A stretch of 64,000 nt of DNA from Rhizophagus irregularis (GCF_026210795.1 NC_089439.1:2542001-2606000), one strand, 5' to 3'. Shown: positions 12,949 to 24,756, counted from the stretch's first letter. Numbers and translations: made by a program. Notes: generated by a model not told the origin, from the letters alone.

Positions 12949-14661
12949 ATGTTACCAGAATGTTTACGCATAATATTTTTATTTCTCGTCGAAGAATCCC
13001 CTAGAAATATTTCTCCTTCCAATTACGAAGTTCCTGATAATACATGTAATAATGAAATTAAGAGAAATAAGAAAACCTATGCAAATATTCCATATATTAT
13101 TACCAAAGACTTGAGATCTTGTACATTGGTATCAAGACATTGGTATGAAATTTCAACACCAATATTATATGCATATCCATTTCACAATTTTCATAATATA
13201 CGATATTGTAACACAAGATATAATCAAAAAGAACACGACGAAGCGTTTAAACCGTATTATAAACTTATTCGCACCTTAATGAGTTGCATTCCTGAAGAAA
13301 TTCTTAAGCAACATCTTCCTACGTACAAATTTAATAATGAGCTTAAATATGATTTTTGTAAAAGGGCTAATCCAACATGTAATTATTTTAGTTTAATTCG
13401 TGGGCTATATTTTACCGAAGAATTATTCAATTTAAGCTCTTGGGATCATTACAAAGATGATTGGTTACCATCGTATTTTCCAAAACATGTATCAGGTTTG
13501 GGTCTTCCTTTGAATGCACTAATAGAAGAATCATTTGTTTTGCTCGTAATGAAAGAATTCGTTAAATTCTTTTGTGAGAATTGTCATGACAGTTCATCAA
13601 TACTTGAGTTGCATGAATTATTACAACGTGATATATATTACACGGCGATCGAATCATTACCACCAAAGAAACTTAGTGGACTTAAGGAGTTATATGGTGA
13701 AGATATTTTACAATATGTGATAGAATGTCCTACAAGACCGAGATCGGGTATAATTTATCTTTATAAGAATCTCTTGCCAATAACCAACCTAACCTTATTC
13801 GGTAATAAGGCAATTAATTCTAAACGCCAGGCAAATTATTTATCACATTTCATTTCTTCCCAAAACAAATTACAACATATCATATTATCGGAGGGGGAAT
13901 TATCAATGTTAAATAATCAGAGAAAAGTCATCTCAGAAAGATATTATAATATCGTTTTACCTTCATTGGCTGTTCATAAAGAATGGTTGGTTAAGTTAGA
14001 ATTCAGAAATATACATTTTGGTGAAGTTTTGGATCAAGGTACTGTCAATTCATTGGCATCAATCGAAAATATTAAAGAATTAAAATTAATTAAGTGTAAC
14101 ATTCTTGAGGGTGATTTGATTCAATGGGCTAGAAGTATAAATAAACTTGAAATATTTGAATTTGAAGCATTAGATTATCCTACACTTTATATTCCTGAGA
14201 AATTTTTAGAAATTCTTTTCCAAAATTCTTCTCAAACTTTAGTAAAGTTGTTACTTAATTATAAAAGAAATTATAACCAAGATTCCAACATTTTAAGAAA
14301 AATTTCACAATACTTGCATAATCTAACCTACTTATACCTTCCGACATTAAGTTCAAGGGAATTATTACCCGTATTTGTAAAATGTCAAAAGTTAATATAT
14401 ATTAGCTTTGGGTTAACATATAATACCTATAATTTGAAAGAATTAGGTGAATATGTCCCAAAATTTCTTCAATTTATTCAATTTAGAGATTTTAGAGATA
14501 TGAATGATATTTTACCAAATGATGCTTTAAAATTTTTTCTACAAAAATCTGTTGAAAACGGAAGGTTAAAATATTTAGAAATCAAAGGAAATGGTAACTT
14601 ACCACAGGAGTACTTCAGATTTACTAAAGAAATTGGCATACAATTAATTTACGAAGCGTAA
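12949..14661 (+). CDS. F-box-like leucine-rich protein, family A, divergent (copy A3)
   Basis: This intact 570-residue frame is the longest and most divergent A copy. LPECLRIIFLFLV occupies residues 2-14 and SCTLVSRHW 57-65, followed by ISTPILYAYPFHNF. Between them lies a polar insert of about 30 residues (roughly 20-52, with NNEIKRNKK) that is absent from the other copies. The leucine-rich core is kept (ENIKELKLIKC, then WARSINKLEIFEFEAL) and so is the ending YFRFTKEIGIQLI. It lacks the leading MASFLL of its relatives and begins directly at the F-box helix. The ATG is the first one after the A-run, so the start is plausible. Codon use looks less extremely AT-biased than in A1 or A2, which suggests different age or constraint; that is an impression, not a measurement. 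Confidence 0.83.
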   Translation: MLPECLRIIFLFLVEESPRNISPSNYEVPDNTCNNEIKRNKKTYANIPYIITKDLRSCTLVSRHWYEISTPILYAYPFHNFHNIRYCNTRYNQKEHDEAFKPYYKLIRTLMSCIPEEILKQHLPTYKFNNELKYDFCKRANPTCNYFSLIRGLYFTEELFNLSSWDHYKDDWLPSYFPKHVSGLGLPLNALIEESFVLLVMKEFVKFFCENCHDSSSILELHELLQRDIYYTAIESLPPKKLSGLKELYGEDILQYVIECPTRPRSGIIYLYKNLLPITNLTLFGNKAINSKRQANYLSHFISSQNKLQHIILSEGELSMLNNQRKVISERYYNIVLPSLAVHKEWLVKLEFRNIHFGEVLDQGTVNSLASIENIKELKLIKCNILEGDLIQWARSINKLEIFEFEALDYPTLYIPEKFLEILFQNSSQTLVKLLLNYKRNYNQDSNILRKISQYLHNLTYLYLPTLSSRELLPVFVKCQKLIYISFGLTYNTYNLKELGEYVPKFLQFIQFRDFRDMNDILPNDALKFFLQKSVENGRLKYLEIKGNGNLPQEYFRFTKEIGIQLIYEA

Positions 14662-15404
14662 TAGAAAAATTCTGATTCAATTACGGCTTTAAGTAGTACA
14701 GTATTAAGTTTTCTTGTATTCTCTGTCTAGCGTAAGATGTAATTATATGTAATATATTTCGTTTAAAATATGTAACCAATTAAAATATAACATTGGATCA
14801 CATGATTTCTATTATATGTGTAACGTAAGATTTTTGGCTATCCCCTAAAAAATTACGAAAAAAATTTTACCGCCTTAAGTTATTTATTAAAATAAGGTTT
14901 TATAAGTTTCTTTCACTCATTGTCACTCTGTACATGATTGGGTACACTAAGATAATGTAGTATTTATTAAGAGCGCGAAGAAAGTCAATTACAAAAATTA
15001 TAATTAGCTTTGTTTCAAACATTGTAATAAATAAGAGCATTAAGTTCACAATGTAATTGTATGATATATACTGTATATACGAACAAATTTCTAAGAAATC
15101 TCGTATTTTCTCATCATTTATATTAATGGTACCGCAAGGGCTTCCTAAGCGATACTGTGCTCCACTCATAAAAATTACGCATAGCATCGATCCTATCGCA
15201 GGACAGCACGAAATTTGGTACCCACAAGATTGAAAACAAGTGTCTTCGGTCCGTGATATACGAGACTTATTTTTATGTTTTTTTTTAAAATAAAAGATTT
15301 ATTATATATTATTACTCATTATCACGTTTATTTATCATTAATATTAGTGAGTTAAATACAAAATATTACGTAAAATTTAAGACCATTTCTTTTAAGAAAA
15401 TCAA

Positions 15405-15960
15405 TGCTTCTTTCATTGAAGTTTTTTGTGGTCAATTATTAAGCCAACATCACTAAAACATGCTCACTTGCTACTGAAGTCGCTTGACCGCAAGATATTT
15501 TCTCACCAATTGGACGAGAATCGGAAACTGTCTTTGATTTACACACCACCATTTGGAGAGGATCATGCCATTGCCAAATTTCTTGTGGTGATGTGAAAAT
15601 TAATAGTCCCTTTGCCCCTTTGCACATGTAATAAGTATTTCTGCTGGCAATAAACCTTTACCCACAACCAGTTGAAAGGTGTGCAGTGCATGAAAAACGT
15701 GAAATCCAAGGAATTCGATTGATACAGATACATTTTTTAATATTAGAGCCATTATTGTTGTTGACTTTCCAATCAAATAATTTTTCCAGCATTACTTGCA
15801 GTATCAGGATATAACTTGTAACAAGTGCAATTTCTTTCATTTCATATGATGGTGTGATAAAATGACATGCATGTGATGGCAAAGAAACTTCCACAAACGA
15901 TCTACGTGAAAGTTGTAATACAGTAAATGATAAATAAGAGGCAGGACGACTCATGGGTCT
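15405..15960 (-). pseudogene. hAT-family transposase remnant
   Basis: Several minus-strand frames together spell a decayed hAT transposase. Near 15850 there is HFITPSYEMKEIAL, matching the region after the first catalytic aspartate. Near 15730 there is NGSNIKK (after the second catalytic position) and then CTAHL. After a frameshift QLVVGKGLLPAEILI follows. Finally the C-terminal dimerisation signature appears in broken form as QATSVASEH (about 15465). Each piece lies in the right order, but frames change at least twice and stops intervene. It cannot encode a full transposase. A second fragment of the same kind is at 26215-26420. Confidence 0.75.
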
Positions 15961-16629
15961 CCGTACCCACGGGTTAGGTTATAGCAATTTTAGCTTTTTT
16001 TTATATCCTAGCATCTATAAACATGTATACTTCTCGGTGCTTGTCAATATATATATAATAGATAGAAATAAAAATAAGAATGAAGGATGACAATCTAATA
16101 TGTTGTTATCATACGATTATTATGATCATGTGATCGGAATCGTTTTCTTGTTTGGGTAGGAAATCAAAAGGGAGTTTGATATTTGGTTTATTTTTGAGTA
16201 GTTTAGTATTAACATTAGTAAAAAAGGATCTTCCGAATATCACAGAGCGCCGAAGGAGGTAATAGTGTTGTTGGAATCCTGGCCGATTGTTAATAAATAA
16301 CCTTACGATTGTTTTCCGATTTCTTAAATAGTACTTTATTTATTTATTTATTTATTTTTTTGTATATTTTTGTTGCCGATTCTTTACCGATTATTATAAA
16401 TTCATTATTTATTCCCCGTCGATCTACATAAATTCGGTGGTAACAATGACAACGACGAAAATCAAATAAACTATCAATTTGTTGTATGTGGCCCATCCTT
16501 TATATACTTTCCCAAAATTCAGCACAATTTATCCATTCGTCCTTTGGCCAAGTTGTCGATCAGCCAAAATAAATAAACTATACACATATAAATTAACTAT
16601 ATAGATAAAACTACTAATAAACTAATCAT

Positions 16630-16802
16630 TTACATCTGTTTTCATAAGACCTGCCCCGATCCGCCGATCCGGTATTTTTGGCTGGGCACGTGATCCTGAT
16701 TTGATAGTTTGATTTGTAAAATAAATAACTGAACCGGATCGGTGGGTCGGCGGTCGGGTTCAAAAATTTATTTTGTCCCAGGTCTTATGAAAATAGCTGT
16801 AA
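16630..16802. mobile_element. Short element with long terminal inverted repeats
   Basis: The left arm TACATCTGTTTTCATAAGAC mirrors the right arm GTCTTATGAAAATAGCTGTA. Complementarity continues inward as GATCCGCCGATCCGG against CCGGATCGGTGGGTCGG. It is about 173 bp, non-coding and richer in G+C than its surroundings. The target duplication is not clear, so the superfamily is unassigned. Confidence 0.7.
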
Positions 16803-17019
16803 AAGAAATAAACTAAACTAATTATATAAAAATTTCTAAATGCGGGTAACATCGTAACATCATCACATCATCCTCATTTCGTAATCATCCTCATTTTTAC
16901 ACTCCTCATTTTTACTTTTTATCTTCACTATCTTCATTCTCACCTAAAATTTCTTTGAGTTGAAGGTATAGTCTAAACAGATATGAAGATTTTTGAATAA
17001 TTCAGCAGCAAAATAATGG

Positions 17020-17200
17020 TGTGTGCATCCCTAGCAAAAGCGGCCGGTGATAGTACCAACCATCCGACCTGACCCTGCCATGGCCAAGTGCTATTTAATA
17101 AGACTGAAACGGGTGTTTAGGACGCCCAGACCCTTTATTTAAATCTGGCTCATAATGGTGAAGCCTAAAGTCTTGATAATACCGTGGGAAGTATCTTCAT
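17020..17200. other. Unexplained G+C-richer conserved-looking block
   Basis: About 180 bp stand out from the AT-rich background, with words such as GCGGCCGGTGATAG, CCATCCGACCTGACCCTGCC and the self-complementary GGGTGTTTAGGACGCCC. There is no open frame of note. It resembles neither a tRNA nor any spliceosomal RNA I can recall. A SINE head or structured non-coding RNA is possible. Confidence 0.35.
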
Positions 17201-17894
17201 TCTCACTTTTGTCATCATTATTAATTTCAATATTCATAAATTTCTTCATCATCTCCTATTTACTGTCGTGTCCTTTTTTTTGCATGTTTAGTTTCTTTAG
17301 AATTCATATTTAAAATAAATAAATGAAAAAAAAAGGTGCGATAGTTTAAATATTTGGTTAAATTTTCGATCTGCTTAATAATTAATATATTTATTAACGC
17401 ATCACAATAATAATTTCAATAAAAATATAGGATTCGATAGGCTGACTAAATACTGTATATCCCCGGATAATACCGGATAATAGGAATTATCTTGGATAAT
17501 CACCCGGTTTGGGCAAGTTCATGTACTGTATAAACAAACTGATCACATGTGTGAGACGTAACCTGCGTTAAGATTATGGGAACGTTAGTTTTTTGCTTTA
17601 ATTATAATTCTGTTAAAACTAATCAGTTAAGTCGGCATCACTAAAACTGCAAGAAATGAGGAATTTTTATTTTTTTTTTTTATTCTTATATATTTAAATT
17701 ATAAATAAACAGTTCACAAGTTATAATTTATGGAGGTGTCAAATGATTTTATTTATTATTAAATGAAATATGTAACTGGCTATACTAATATAACTGAGAT
17801 AATTATATAATTAATATAAATATACATATAATTCAAAAATATTTAACAAAATTCTTGTGTAATATGAAATAAACATACAATACTGCAATATAAT

Positions 17895-19430
17895 TTATTT
17901 TCTAGAGAAAAAATCATAATCAAAGGTGTTCATCATAACATTTATCATCTTCATAAAATTGTTTCTGAAAATAGCGCCAAAATATCCAACTGGTGAGGAT
18001 TGTCTTAATGTGGAAGCTCTAGACTTCAGTACATCAGCGGATGTTCGTTTTAGCATTTCATTTTCATATTCTTTAATACAAGAAATATAATTTTCTGGAG
18101 AATAATTAAGTAATGCTTGAGAAAGTACATCAGCATCTTGAATAGCATTATTTGCTCCTAATCCTAATACAGGACTCATAGCATGAGCGGCATCTCCTAA
18201 CAACGTAACTCTACTACTTGTCCATTCATTTACAGACAATGGATTAATATCTTGCATCTGTCTACGTTGTACAGGATTGTAAGTTTTAAATGGATACTTG
18301 TCTGAATCAGGAGCTGTTCTAGGAACCAAACTCCATAATTCTAACATAATATTAGTTAATTCACATTCTGGTCTCAATTTTCGAATCATATGTTTAGCAT
18401 GATCGATAACTGATGCAGGATCATTGTCGTCAACTTTTATTTTATCATTTTCAACATTATCATCTAGTTTAGTAGGATAACTAAAAGCTAATGTTGTCCT
18501 GTAGTGAGGTTCATTTTTATCATTTTGTTCTTGTTCTTGTTCGATTGGAATCAAGCGGTAAATAATAAAGGTGGCATCTCCGTTTAATCCAAGAGTTTTC
18601 TGAAATAAACTGTTTCCATTGATTCTAATAAATCTGTCTATTAAATTCTTAGGTACGGCTACATCTGCATTAATTTGAGTAATTCCAAAATCAAAAATTT
18701 GTAATTCAGGTATTTTTTGTTTTCGAACTAAAGGAAAAAAGCAAATTAGTTATTGTAAAAATAAGAAATAAAATAATTATTTAAAAGTTTCCTTTTTTTT
18801 TTACCTGGGGAATTTATTCCATCTGCACCAACTAAGATATCACAAAATTCTTTCGAACCATCCTCAAAAAATACCCAAACACCTTCTTCAGTTTCTTCAT
18901 ATCCAATACATTTTTTACCCCATTGAACTGGTACATTTTCTAATAAAACGTCTCTAAGTCTATCACGATAAGTAATAATTGCCGAAAAACCGGAAGCATT
19001 TGCGACTCCGTAAACGTCTTTAGCTTGTTTAGATGGTGGTTTTAATAAGAGATTTCCCATATGATCGTTGAGTGAAAATCCATGACATTCTACATCAGGA
19101 ATTGGATTTGGCATTCCTTTTTGAAGGTTTGAAGCGACCGATGAGGGAAGACAATTTATAAGTGATCGAGCCCCGAAATTGTTTATACCTATATGATATC
19201 CTTGCCATCGATCTTTTAACATGAAAGAGAGTTAGTCACGTGAAAGTTTTTTTTTTTTTGTGAAAAATATTCGTTTTTATGTTTCTATACCTACCTTGAG
19301 GTCCGGATTCTCGTTCAAAGATTTTTACGTTAAATTCTTTTTTATCTTTGTTCTTTATCAAAGCATGGTAAAAAGATAGTCCCCCTAATCCAGCACCGGT
19401 AATAATTACAGTTGGAATTTTTTGTTGCAT
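17895..19430 (-). CDS. FAD-dependent monooxygenase (aromatic-hydroxylase-like), three exons
   Basis: Exons are 19430-19295, 19212-18805 and 18727-17895. Introns of 82 and 77 nt have GTAGGT and GTAAAA donors and AG acceptors, and phases agree to give 458 residues. The start is the Met of MQQKIPTVIITGAGLGGLSF. The nucleotide-binding GxGxxG is GAGLGG at 12-17. The DG motif ILVGADGINS has its D at 176. The FAD ribityl-binding GD motif LLGDAAHAMSP has its D at 360, followed by GLGANNAIQDA. These three motifs in order define the PHBH-like flavoprotein hydroxylase fold (FAD_binding_3), which uses NAD(P)H and O2 to hydroxylate small, often aromatic, substrates. The substrate cannot be read from sequence. 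There is no signal peptide or membrane segment, so it is probably cytosolic. All key motifs are intact. It has no functionally linked neighbour. Confidence 0.9.
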
Positions 19431-21379
19431 TTTTTTTTTTGAAAATAGGTTGATTATAATTTTTATAATGTCCAGATATTTTCTTGTCAAGTTGAATGAA
19501 GACGACAAATCTTTAATTTGGGTTCTATTTATATAAATTCGTTATAAATATGTGTAAGAGAAGGCGAAGTAAAACTTTTTTCTTTCGTCTTCAAGCAAAT
19601 ATCGGATAAATTTTCGGCAAAAAAATTTTTTTTTTTGTCTAGAATTAATGTTCTAAATTTACTTGTACATTTAAAGAAAGTTATTAAACAATCAGCTCAT
19701 TAAGTGGTGTAACATTCAAGTTGCCGAAATTATCCGAAATTTATCCGAAGCGAAATCTTGGCCAATTTGTCGTCTGGTTATTGGAACGGATAGCGGAGTA
19801 ACGGAGCGAAGTTTTAAAACGGTCTTTAATTTCCGTATTAGATATATAATGACTGTATAAATATACGCAGCAAAATAATTAAATGAGTCATTCCGTAAGA
19901 AGGCGATCATGCAAATTTTGATGCATAAAGTTAATTAACGCTAAACAGTTGTTACACAGTTTTATTTACATTTTATGATTATCCTCCATTCAAAATAATA
20001 GTCATTTATTTAACCGGGCCGGTAAATACTAGAATGTGGTAATAAGTCAAATATAACGAATAAAAATTAAGATAAGTCATTTTCAAGTCATCTTAGAAAT
20101 GGAGAAAGAAGAGGACACGAGGCAGGGACGATGATAATAGGTTCGATGAAACTTTCAAACTCAACTGTAAAGCAACTAGATGAAACAGGGAGGTGTCTTA
20201 ACAAATTCAAAGATGTATTGCAACGATAGAATATTTTAATTATTTAATCAATTAAATATTTAACTGCTAATATATTATTTTGAATTATAGATGCACTCAG
20301 AAATCTCAATTGGCTGAGCATACCGAATGAAACCCAACAAAAAAGACGTACATTTGGTAATTTCTGATTTTTCTTTCCCTCTTCGCGGGAAATTATTGAA
20401 TGTGAGGGAAGATACACATGCCCGGAATAATAATAATATATAAATAAGCAAATTTTCTGACTGAAATAAGGCAAGAAATATGAGAATAATTATCGATTTC
20501 TTATCCATCATTGTTTAAAGTTGCAGGTTCCCTGATGGAATTCATTGTAAAGTGTACAAGAAAGAGGTAACACTAAAAAGTCATAAAATAACGATAATAG
20601 TAAAAGTTGATTAAACACTGCAGAGGTCTTAGTACGAACACTTTTGAAGAAATTAAAAATATTTTAAAAATATAAAAATTACAAAAAAAATTAAGGTGAA
20701 CGTGAATTAATTAACACAAATTTCAACAAGAACCAATGATCGAAAAGAAATTATGTACCAGGAATCTACACGAAAATCATCATGTTAAAGATCATATTTC
20801 ATATTTTATCAATATTTGTTCAGTTGAGCAGATAATGAAAGAACTGTACCAAAGTATCCTTGATAGATTAAACTTTACACTTGTATTTTTGTAGGGTGGT
20901 TTACTTTAGGAATAGAGGAAACAAAAGTAATGCTAAAAAAATTAATTAAAAAAAAAATCGTTAGTATGGTTGGTACCAGAGGACCACACTAACATAAAAA
21001 AAAAACCTCCAAGAAAAGTGAAGGTAGGTTAATCCCTCCTTCAGGAAAACCAGTTCCCCCCCTTCTCTTTTCAGTCTTTTTTTGTCTAATAAGCTTGTTT
21101 ATCGAAATTACCCTGCTTAGCCTGAATAGTGTGCTTACCTTAATAGACTTAATAGATGCATGAAATACGATACATATATATCTTTGTTGATAGAAATAAT
21201 TTCTTCTTCAACAAGTGCAAAAGATTCAATATGGTAAAAAGGATATTATGATAAGGATATATTGGTAAGAAGGATAAAAAAAATTAATAAAGAAAGAGGG
21301 AAAAGTAGGGGGAAATAAGGTCTTTTTATACCTTTTTTGTTGTACAAACTTTTGTAATGGGAAATAAATATTTTTCAGA
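19431..21379. other. Intergenic, no supported gene
   Basis: This is presumably the promoter side of the flavin monooxygenase, with T/A runs at 19248-19260 and 19431-19440. A loose inverted pair of about 20 bp (TCGGATAAATTTTCGGCAA at about 19600; TTGCCGAAATTATCCG at 19721) could be regulatory or the ends of a tiny element. Confidence 0.5.
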
Positions 21380-21870
21380 TTTTCCCACGGGTACACACAA
21401 AAACGCGAAAAATAATCAGTTTCGCGTCTATTAAATATTAAAATAAACAAGTTATTAAATAATAATACTATAGTCTATAGTATATTTAATTAAACTTAAC
21501 TTGGTCCCACAGTCCAAATAAACTCAGATAGTCGATAGTCTACCTAGTTCCCACATGAAAACGCCAAAATGAAGTTTTCGTGTCTATAAGAATTAGTTAT
21601 TACTGTAATACTATAGTATACAGTATTTAATTAATCTTAACTCAGTCCTATCCCACAGTCCAAATTAACTCAGTCTCCCACGGGTTACATACGAAAATGC
21701 TGAAACGCCAAAAACTTGTTTTAAACAAATCTTGACACGGGTTTGAAACTTTAATACACATGAAAACGCGAAAGATAATCAGTTTTCGCGTCTATTAAAC
21801 AAGTCCAACTTTAATACACATGAAATGTGAAAAATTTGAAAACAATCAGTTTTCGCATCTATTAAACATA
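21380..21870. repeat. Degenerate tandem/interspersed repeat field
   Basis: A module of roughly 45 bp recurs near 21395, 21755 and 21815. It contains ACACATGAAAACGCGAAA, then AATCAGTTTTCGCGTCTATT. A second module (CCCACAGTCCAAAT-AACTCAG) recurs near 21508 and 21654. Units are diverged and irregularly spaced. No coding potential is seen. Confidence 0.6.
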
Positions 21871-22019
21871 TTAAACAAATTTTAAATCTTCCCGCGATTA
21901 GAATTTCGTTCACAAACTACCTATATTTCTCCTGAACATGATCGTAACCTCCAACTTGGTTTCTGGATTGTGCACCAATACGCTACGTTTTCTTCCTCTT
22001 ACTGCTAGCTATGGTCCTG

Positions 22020-22283
22020 CCCTGTAAAAAAAAAATGTCCGGAAATTGTAGCTAAAAACAACCGGAAAATGTCCGTGTGTCCAGAAAACGTCCAGAAAAT
22101 TGCAATATTCCGGACACTTTCTGGACGCTGGGTCTGAACCCTCCTAGACATTTTCTGGACATTTTCCGGAAAATGGAAATTTTCCAACGTCCGGAATATT
22201 GCAATATTCCGGACATATTCCAGACAAATAAACATTTCCGGACGTTTTCAGCTACAATTTCCGGACATTCTTTTTTTATAGGG
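22020..22283. mobile_element. CCCTATAAA-family MITE nested in the LINE remnant (264 bp)
   Basis: The ends CCCTGTAAAAAAAAAATGTC and GACATTCTTTTTTTATAGGG are inverted. The arms match for about 46 bp, including CCGGAAATTGTAGCT. CTG flanks both sides (22017-22019 and 22284-22286), consistent with a 3-bp target duplication. GTCCGGAA words recur throughout, giving spurious open frames on both strands. Flanking LINE coding sequence resumes on either side. Confidence 0.85.
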
Positions 22284-22881
22284 CTGCTTTCTACGGGATC
22301 AAGGAACTTTTCCAAACTCTCTTGATCAACCGCTTTTCTCGCCTACATCAGCTTCTTAATGACCCTTCCTCTAACCAATTGGAATAGGAAGTAAAAGCAG
22401 AGATTTAAAATGTTTCGGTGCACCAGGTAGAAGTTGAAGCAAGTGAAATTGTTCTAAAGATAGATGCTCCTGTAGGGGGGGAAGTTAATATCCAGATCGT
22501 GTCCTTCTTGTAAAGTACGGTAAATCCAATCTTGGAAGAATTGTCATTTTTTCGACTGTGGTGAAAAATCTTTTAGCGCAAGTGGGTTACATCTGCAAAC
22601 AAGCGAATTTCGAAGATTGAAAAGTTTAATATTGGTAATACGGGTAGAGCACCGTTGATGGGCTATATCTCTTATCCTGGCGAGATCTTAAATATCTATT
22701 GTCCGAAATAAAGGTGACCGCCCTTCGTGGTATACCCCTTGTTTGGCTTAGTTACCTCCTCGATCTCCTCATACAAATTTCACCCTGAATACTGGGTTGA
22801 TGATAAGTTTCTTTCCTTCTCATCGCCTCCCCTGGTCGACACTACTGCTTCCACTCATAACTCGTGGATTGCTACTTCGTA

Positions 22882-23053
22882 CCCTATAAAAAAGTCCATC
22901 CGCTTTTTATATTCCATCTTTTTTCTGTAAAAGGCTTATATTTCTGGAATTAATAACCTTATATTACGAAATTTATCGAATTATTTACATTTTTCGTGAA
23001 TGGATCTGTGAAAGGAATTTTTACAGAAATAACAGATAAAATTTTTTATAGGG
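22882..23053. mobile_element. CCCTATAAA-family MITE nested in the LINE remnant (172 bp)
   Basis: The left end is CCCTATAAAAAAGTCCATCC and the right end is GATAAAATTTTTTATAGGG. TA flanks both sides. The interior matches the 117-bp element at 8187. The surrounding LINE text is interrupted in frame at this point. Confidence 0.8.
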
Positions 23054-24756
23054 TATAAACTGACATATCTTTGATCCTTGACGAGCTTATCACTTTACGA
23101 ACCGCTCCGCCATCTGAAGTTATCCTCTCCCATTGAACAATTATTTGGGAACCTTCCTCCAAAATTAATTTTACTCCTAATTCCAGTTCTATATCTTTAC
23201 AGCTGTGTACTGGTTGCAATTATAATAATTCTTCAATCAAACGCACCTGCTGGATAGTGAATATGAGAGTATCCAGACGGATCATCCAATAAGTATAAGA
23301 TCTCCCCACACGATTGCATTTGCTTTCTTTTTTTTTAATCTTTCTATTGATTTATCTTATTGTTAGATTTTTCTTCTTTAAAGTTGGTTTGTTTCCTTTT
23401 CAACTGCTCCTCAGGATAGTCTTCTTACTCCCCCGGTGTTCCTGTAGGTCTATAGATCTTTCTAACTCCTACCTCTGCCCTACGTCTAATAATCACTATA
23501 TTGTTTATACTGATGGTTCCGTTAAAAATTTTGGAACAAAAAATATTAGTATGGGTCTCGTTTGGGTTCCACCTCATGCTTCTGTTGAAATTCGCACTAA
23601 CGCCGCTGCTATTATCTCTTCTGCTGCGAAAGTACTCTCAACTCCTTTGTGTTCCCGCACACTTTGATTAAAGAATTATCTTCTTTGGACTTATTTCATG
23701 AAATTGTAATCCCTTCGACTGACGTTTACAAAATCCCTGCTCACTCGGATAACATCCTTAACGCTCGTGCTGACGCTTTAACGAAACTCTCAGAGTCTTT
23801 CACTCCTTCTACTATTGGATTCATTTTCGCACCCACGCTCACCGACTGCACATGATCTTATCCGTGGCTAAATACCCGCGGATTTGGTTAATCTTATATC
23901 CAAAGTCTTTTCCAATAAACGTACTGCGGGAATACTTTTCTCAGCACTTTTCCGTTTCCAAGATCGCATTTATAAACATTTATGGTCTCCACGATGCGCC
24001 GCTTTCATTGGGTTTAGGTTGGGCATATGAAGATAGTTTTTAGATTAATATTTTACTTTGTAATTTATTTTTCTTTTTCACTGTATATGTTTATATTGTA
24101 ATAATAAAGTTTTGCGTAAAGCTGTTTTGCCAAAAAATAAACAAATCTTAAATATTAACTCAGAGAATTATTACATAATATTCGTAATATTGTGTTGCAT
24201 TTAATGAAAATTCACCTAATTTGAAATTGTGTGGAGGTTGTAATTTAAATATAAGTAAAAACAATTTAAATAGTCTTTTTAGACGTTAAATAATTAATTA
24301 ACTTCCGTAAACTATGAATACCAAACGCCAACGAATTGCTACTTTGTAATAAAAAGGCTAAGAAAACGTTATTGCTGATTTATATTTTTTATTTTACAGT
24401 AAAAAAAAAAATCTACTTTGCATCCGAAGTTAAACGAGGACATTGTCCCCGTTTAATACTCTAGTATTGTACTCACTATTTCCATTCCATGCGAGAAAAA
24501 ACTTTTATTGTAAAAATTCTAATATACTCTATTAATTCAGATTGTACTGTACACATCGTACCAATAATAATATTTAATGGAATAGATTATTGATAATAAT
24601 TTGCCTTATGAATATTTATTGTTTCTACATTATTAAATTCATATAGAAGAACTAGCGCGAGTAGTAATTCACTGAGATAATAATTCAGTAACATTTATTT
24701 CTTTAGTATACTTAAGAAAACCTAAAGTATATGTAGCTTTTTGTTATTGAGATATA

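Larger units (their letters stand above)
14662..17894. other. Intergenic with transposon debris
   Basis: No intact gene. The stretch includes the hAT remnant at 15405-15960, the terminal-inverted-repeat element at 16630-16802, a TTTA microsatellite at about 16335-16357 and the unexplained G+C-richer block near 17.1 kb. The rest is AT-rich without visible structure. Confidence 0.55.
21890..24120 (+). pseudogene. Broken LINE-like retrotransposon, 3' part with RNase H domain
   Basis: Several frames carry pieces of a non-LTR polyprotein. LGFWIVHQYATFSSS is near 21950 and FYGIKELFQTLLINRFSRL continues after an inserted element at 22288. The RNase H start YIVYTDGSVKNFGT is near 23510, keeping the first catalytic Asp. 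The segment EIRTNAAAI sits where TRAEAAAI is typical, so the catalytic Glu appears lost. Further on come KIPAHSDNILNARADAL (about 23725) and a C-terminal tail near 24000. Frameshifts and stops separate all pieces. Two short elements interrupt it (22020-22283 and 22882-23053). It is inactive. Assignment to LINE rather than another RNase H-bearing element rests on the order and style of the fragments. Confidence 0.6.

Noticed and set aside
19594-19748. Inverted pair TCGGATAAATTTTCGGCAA / TTGCCGAAATTATCCG as a MITE
   Set aside because: Short, imperfect, no target duplication, and no second copy recognised.
22005-22325. Overlapping open frames on both strands of 76-87 codons
   Set aside because: They lie in the CCCTATAAA-family MITE and its repeated GTCCGGAA words. 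The symmetry of the element explains open frames on both strands.
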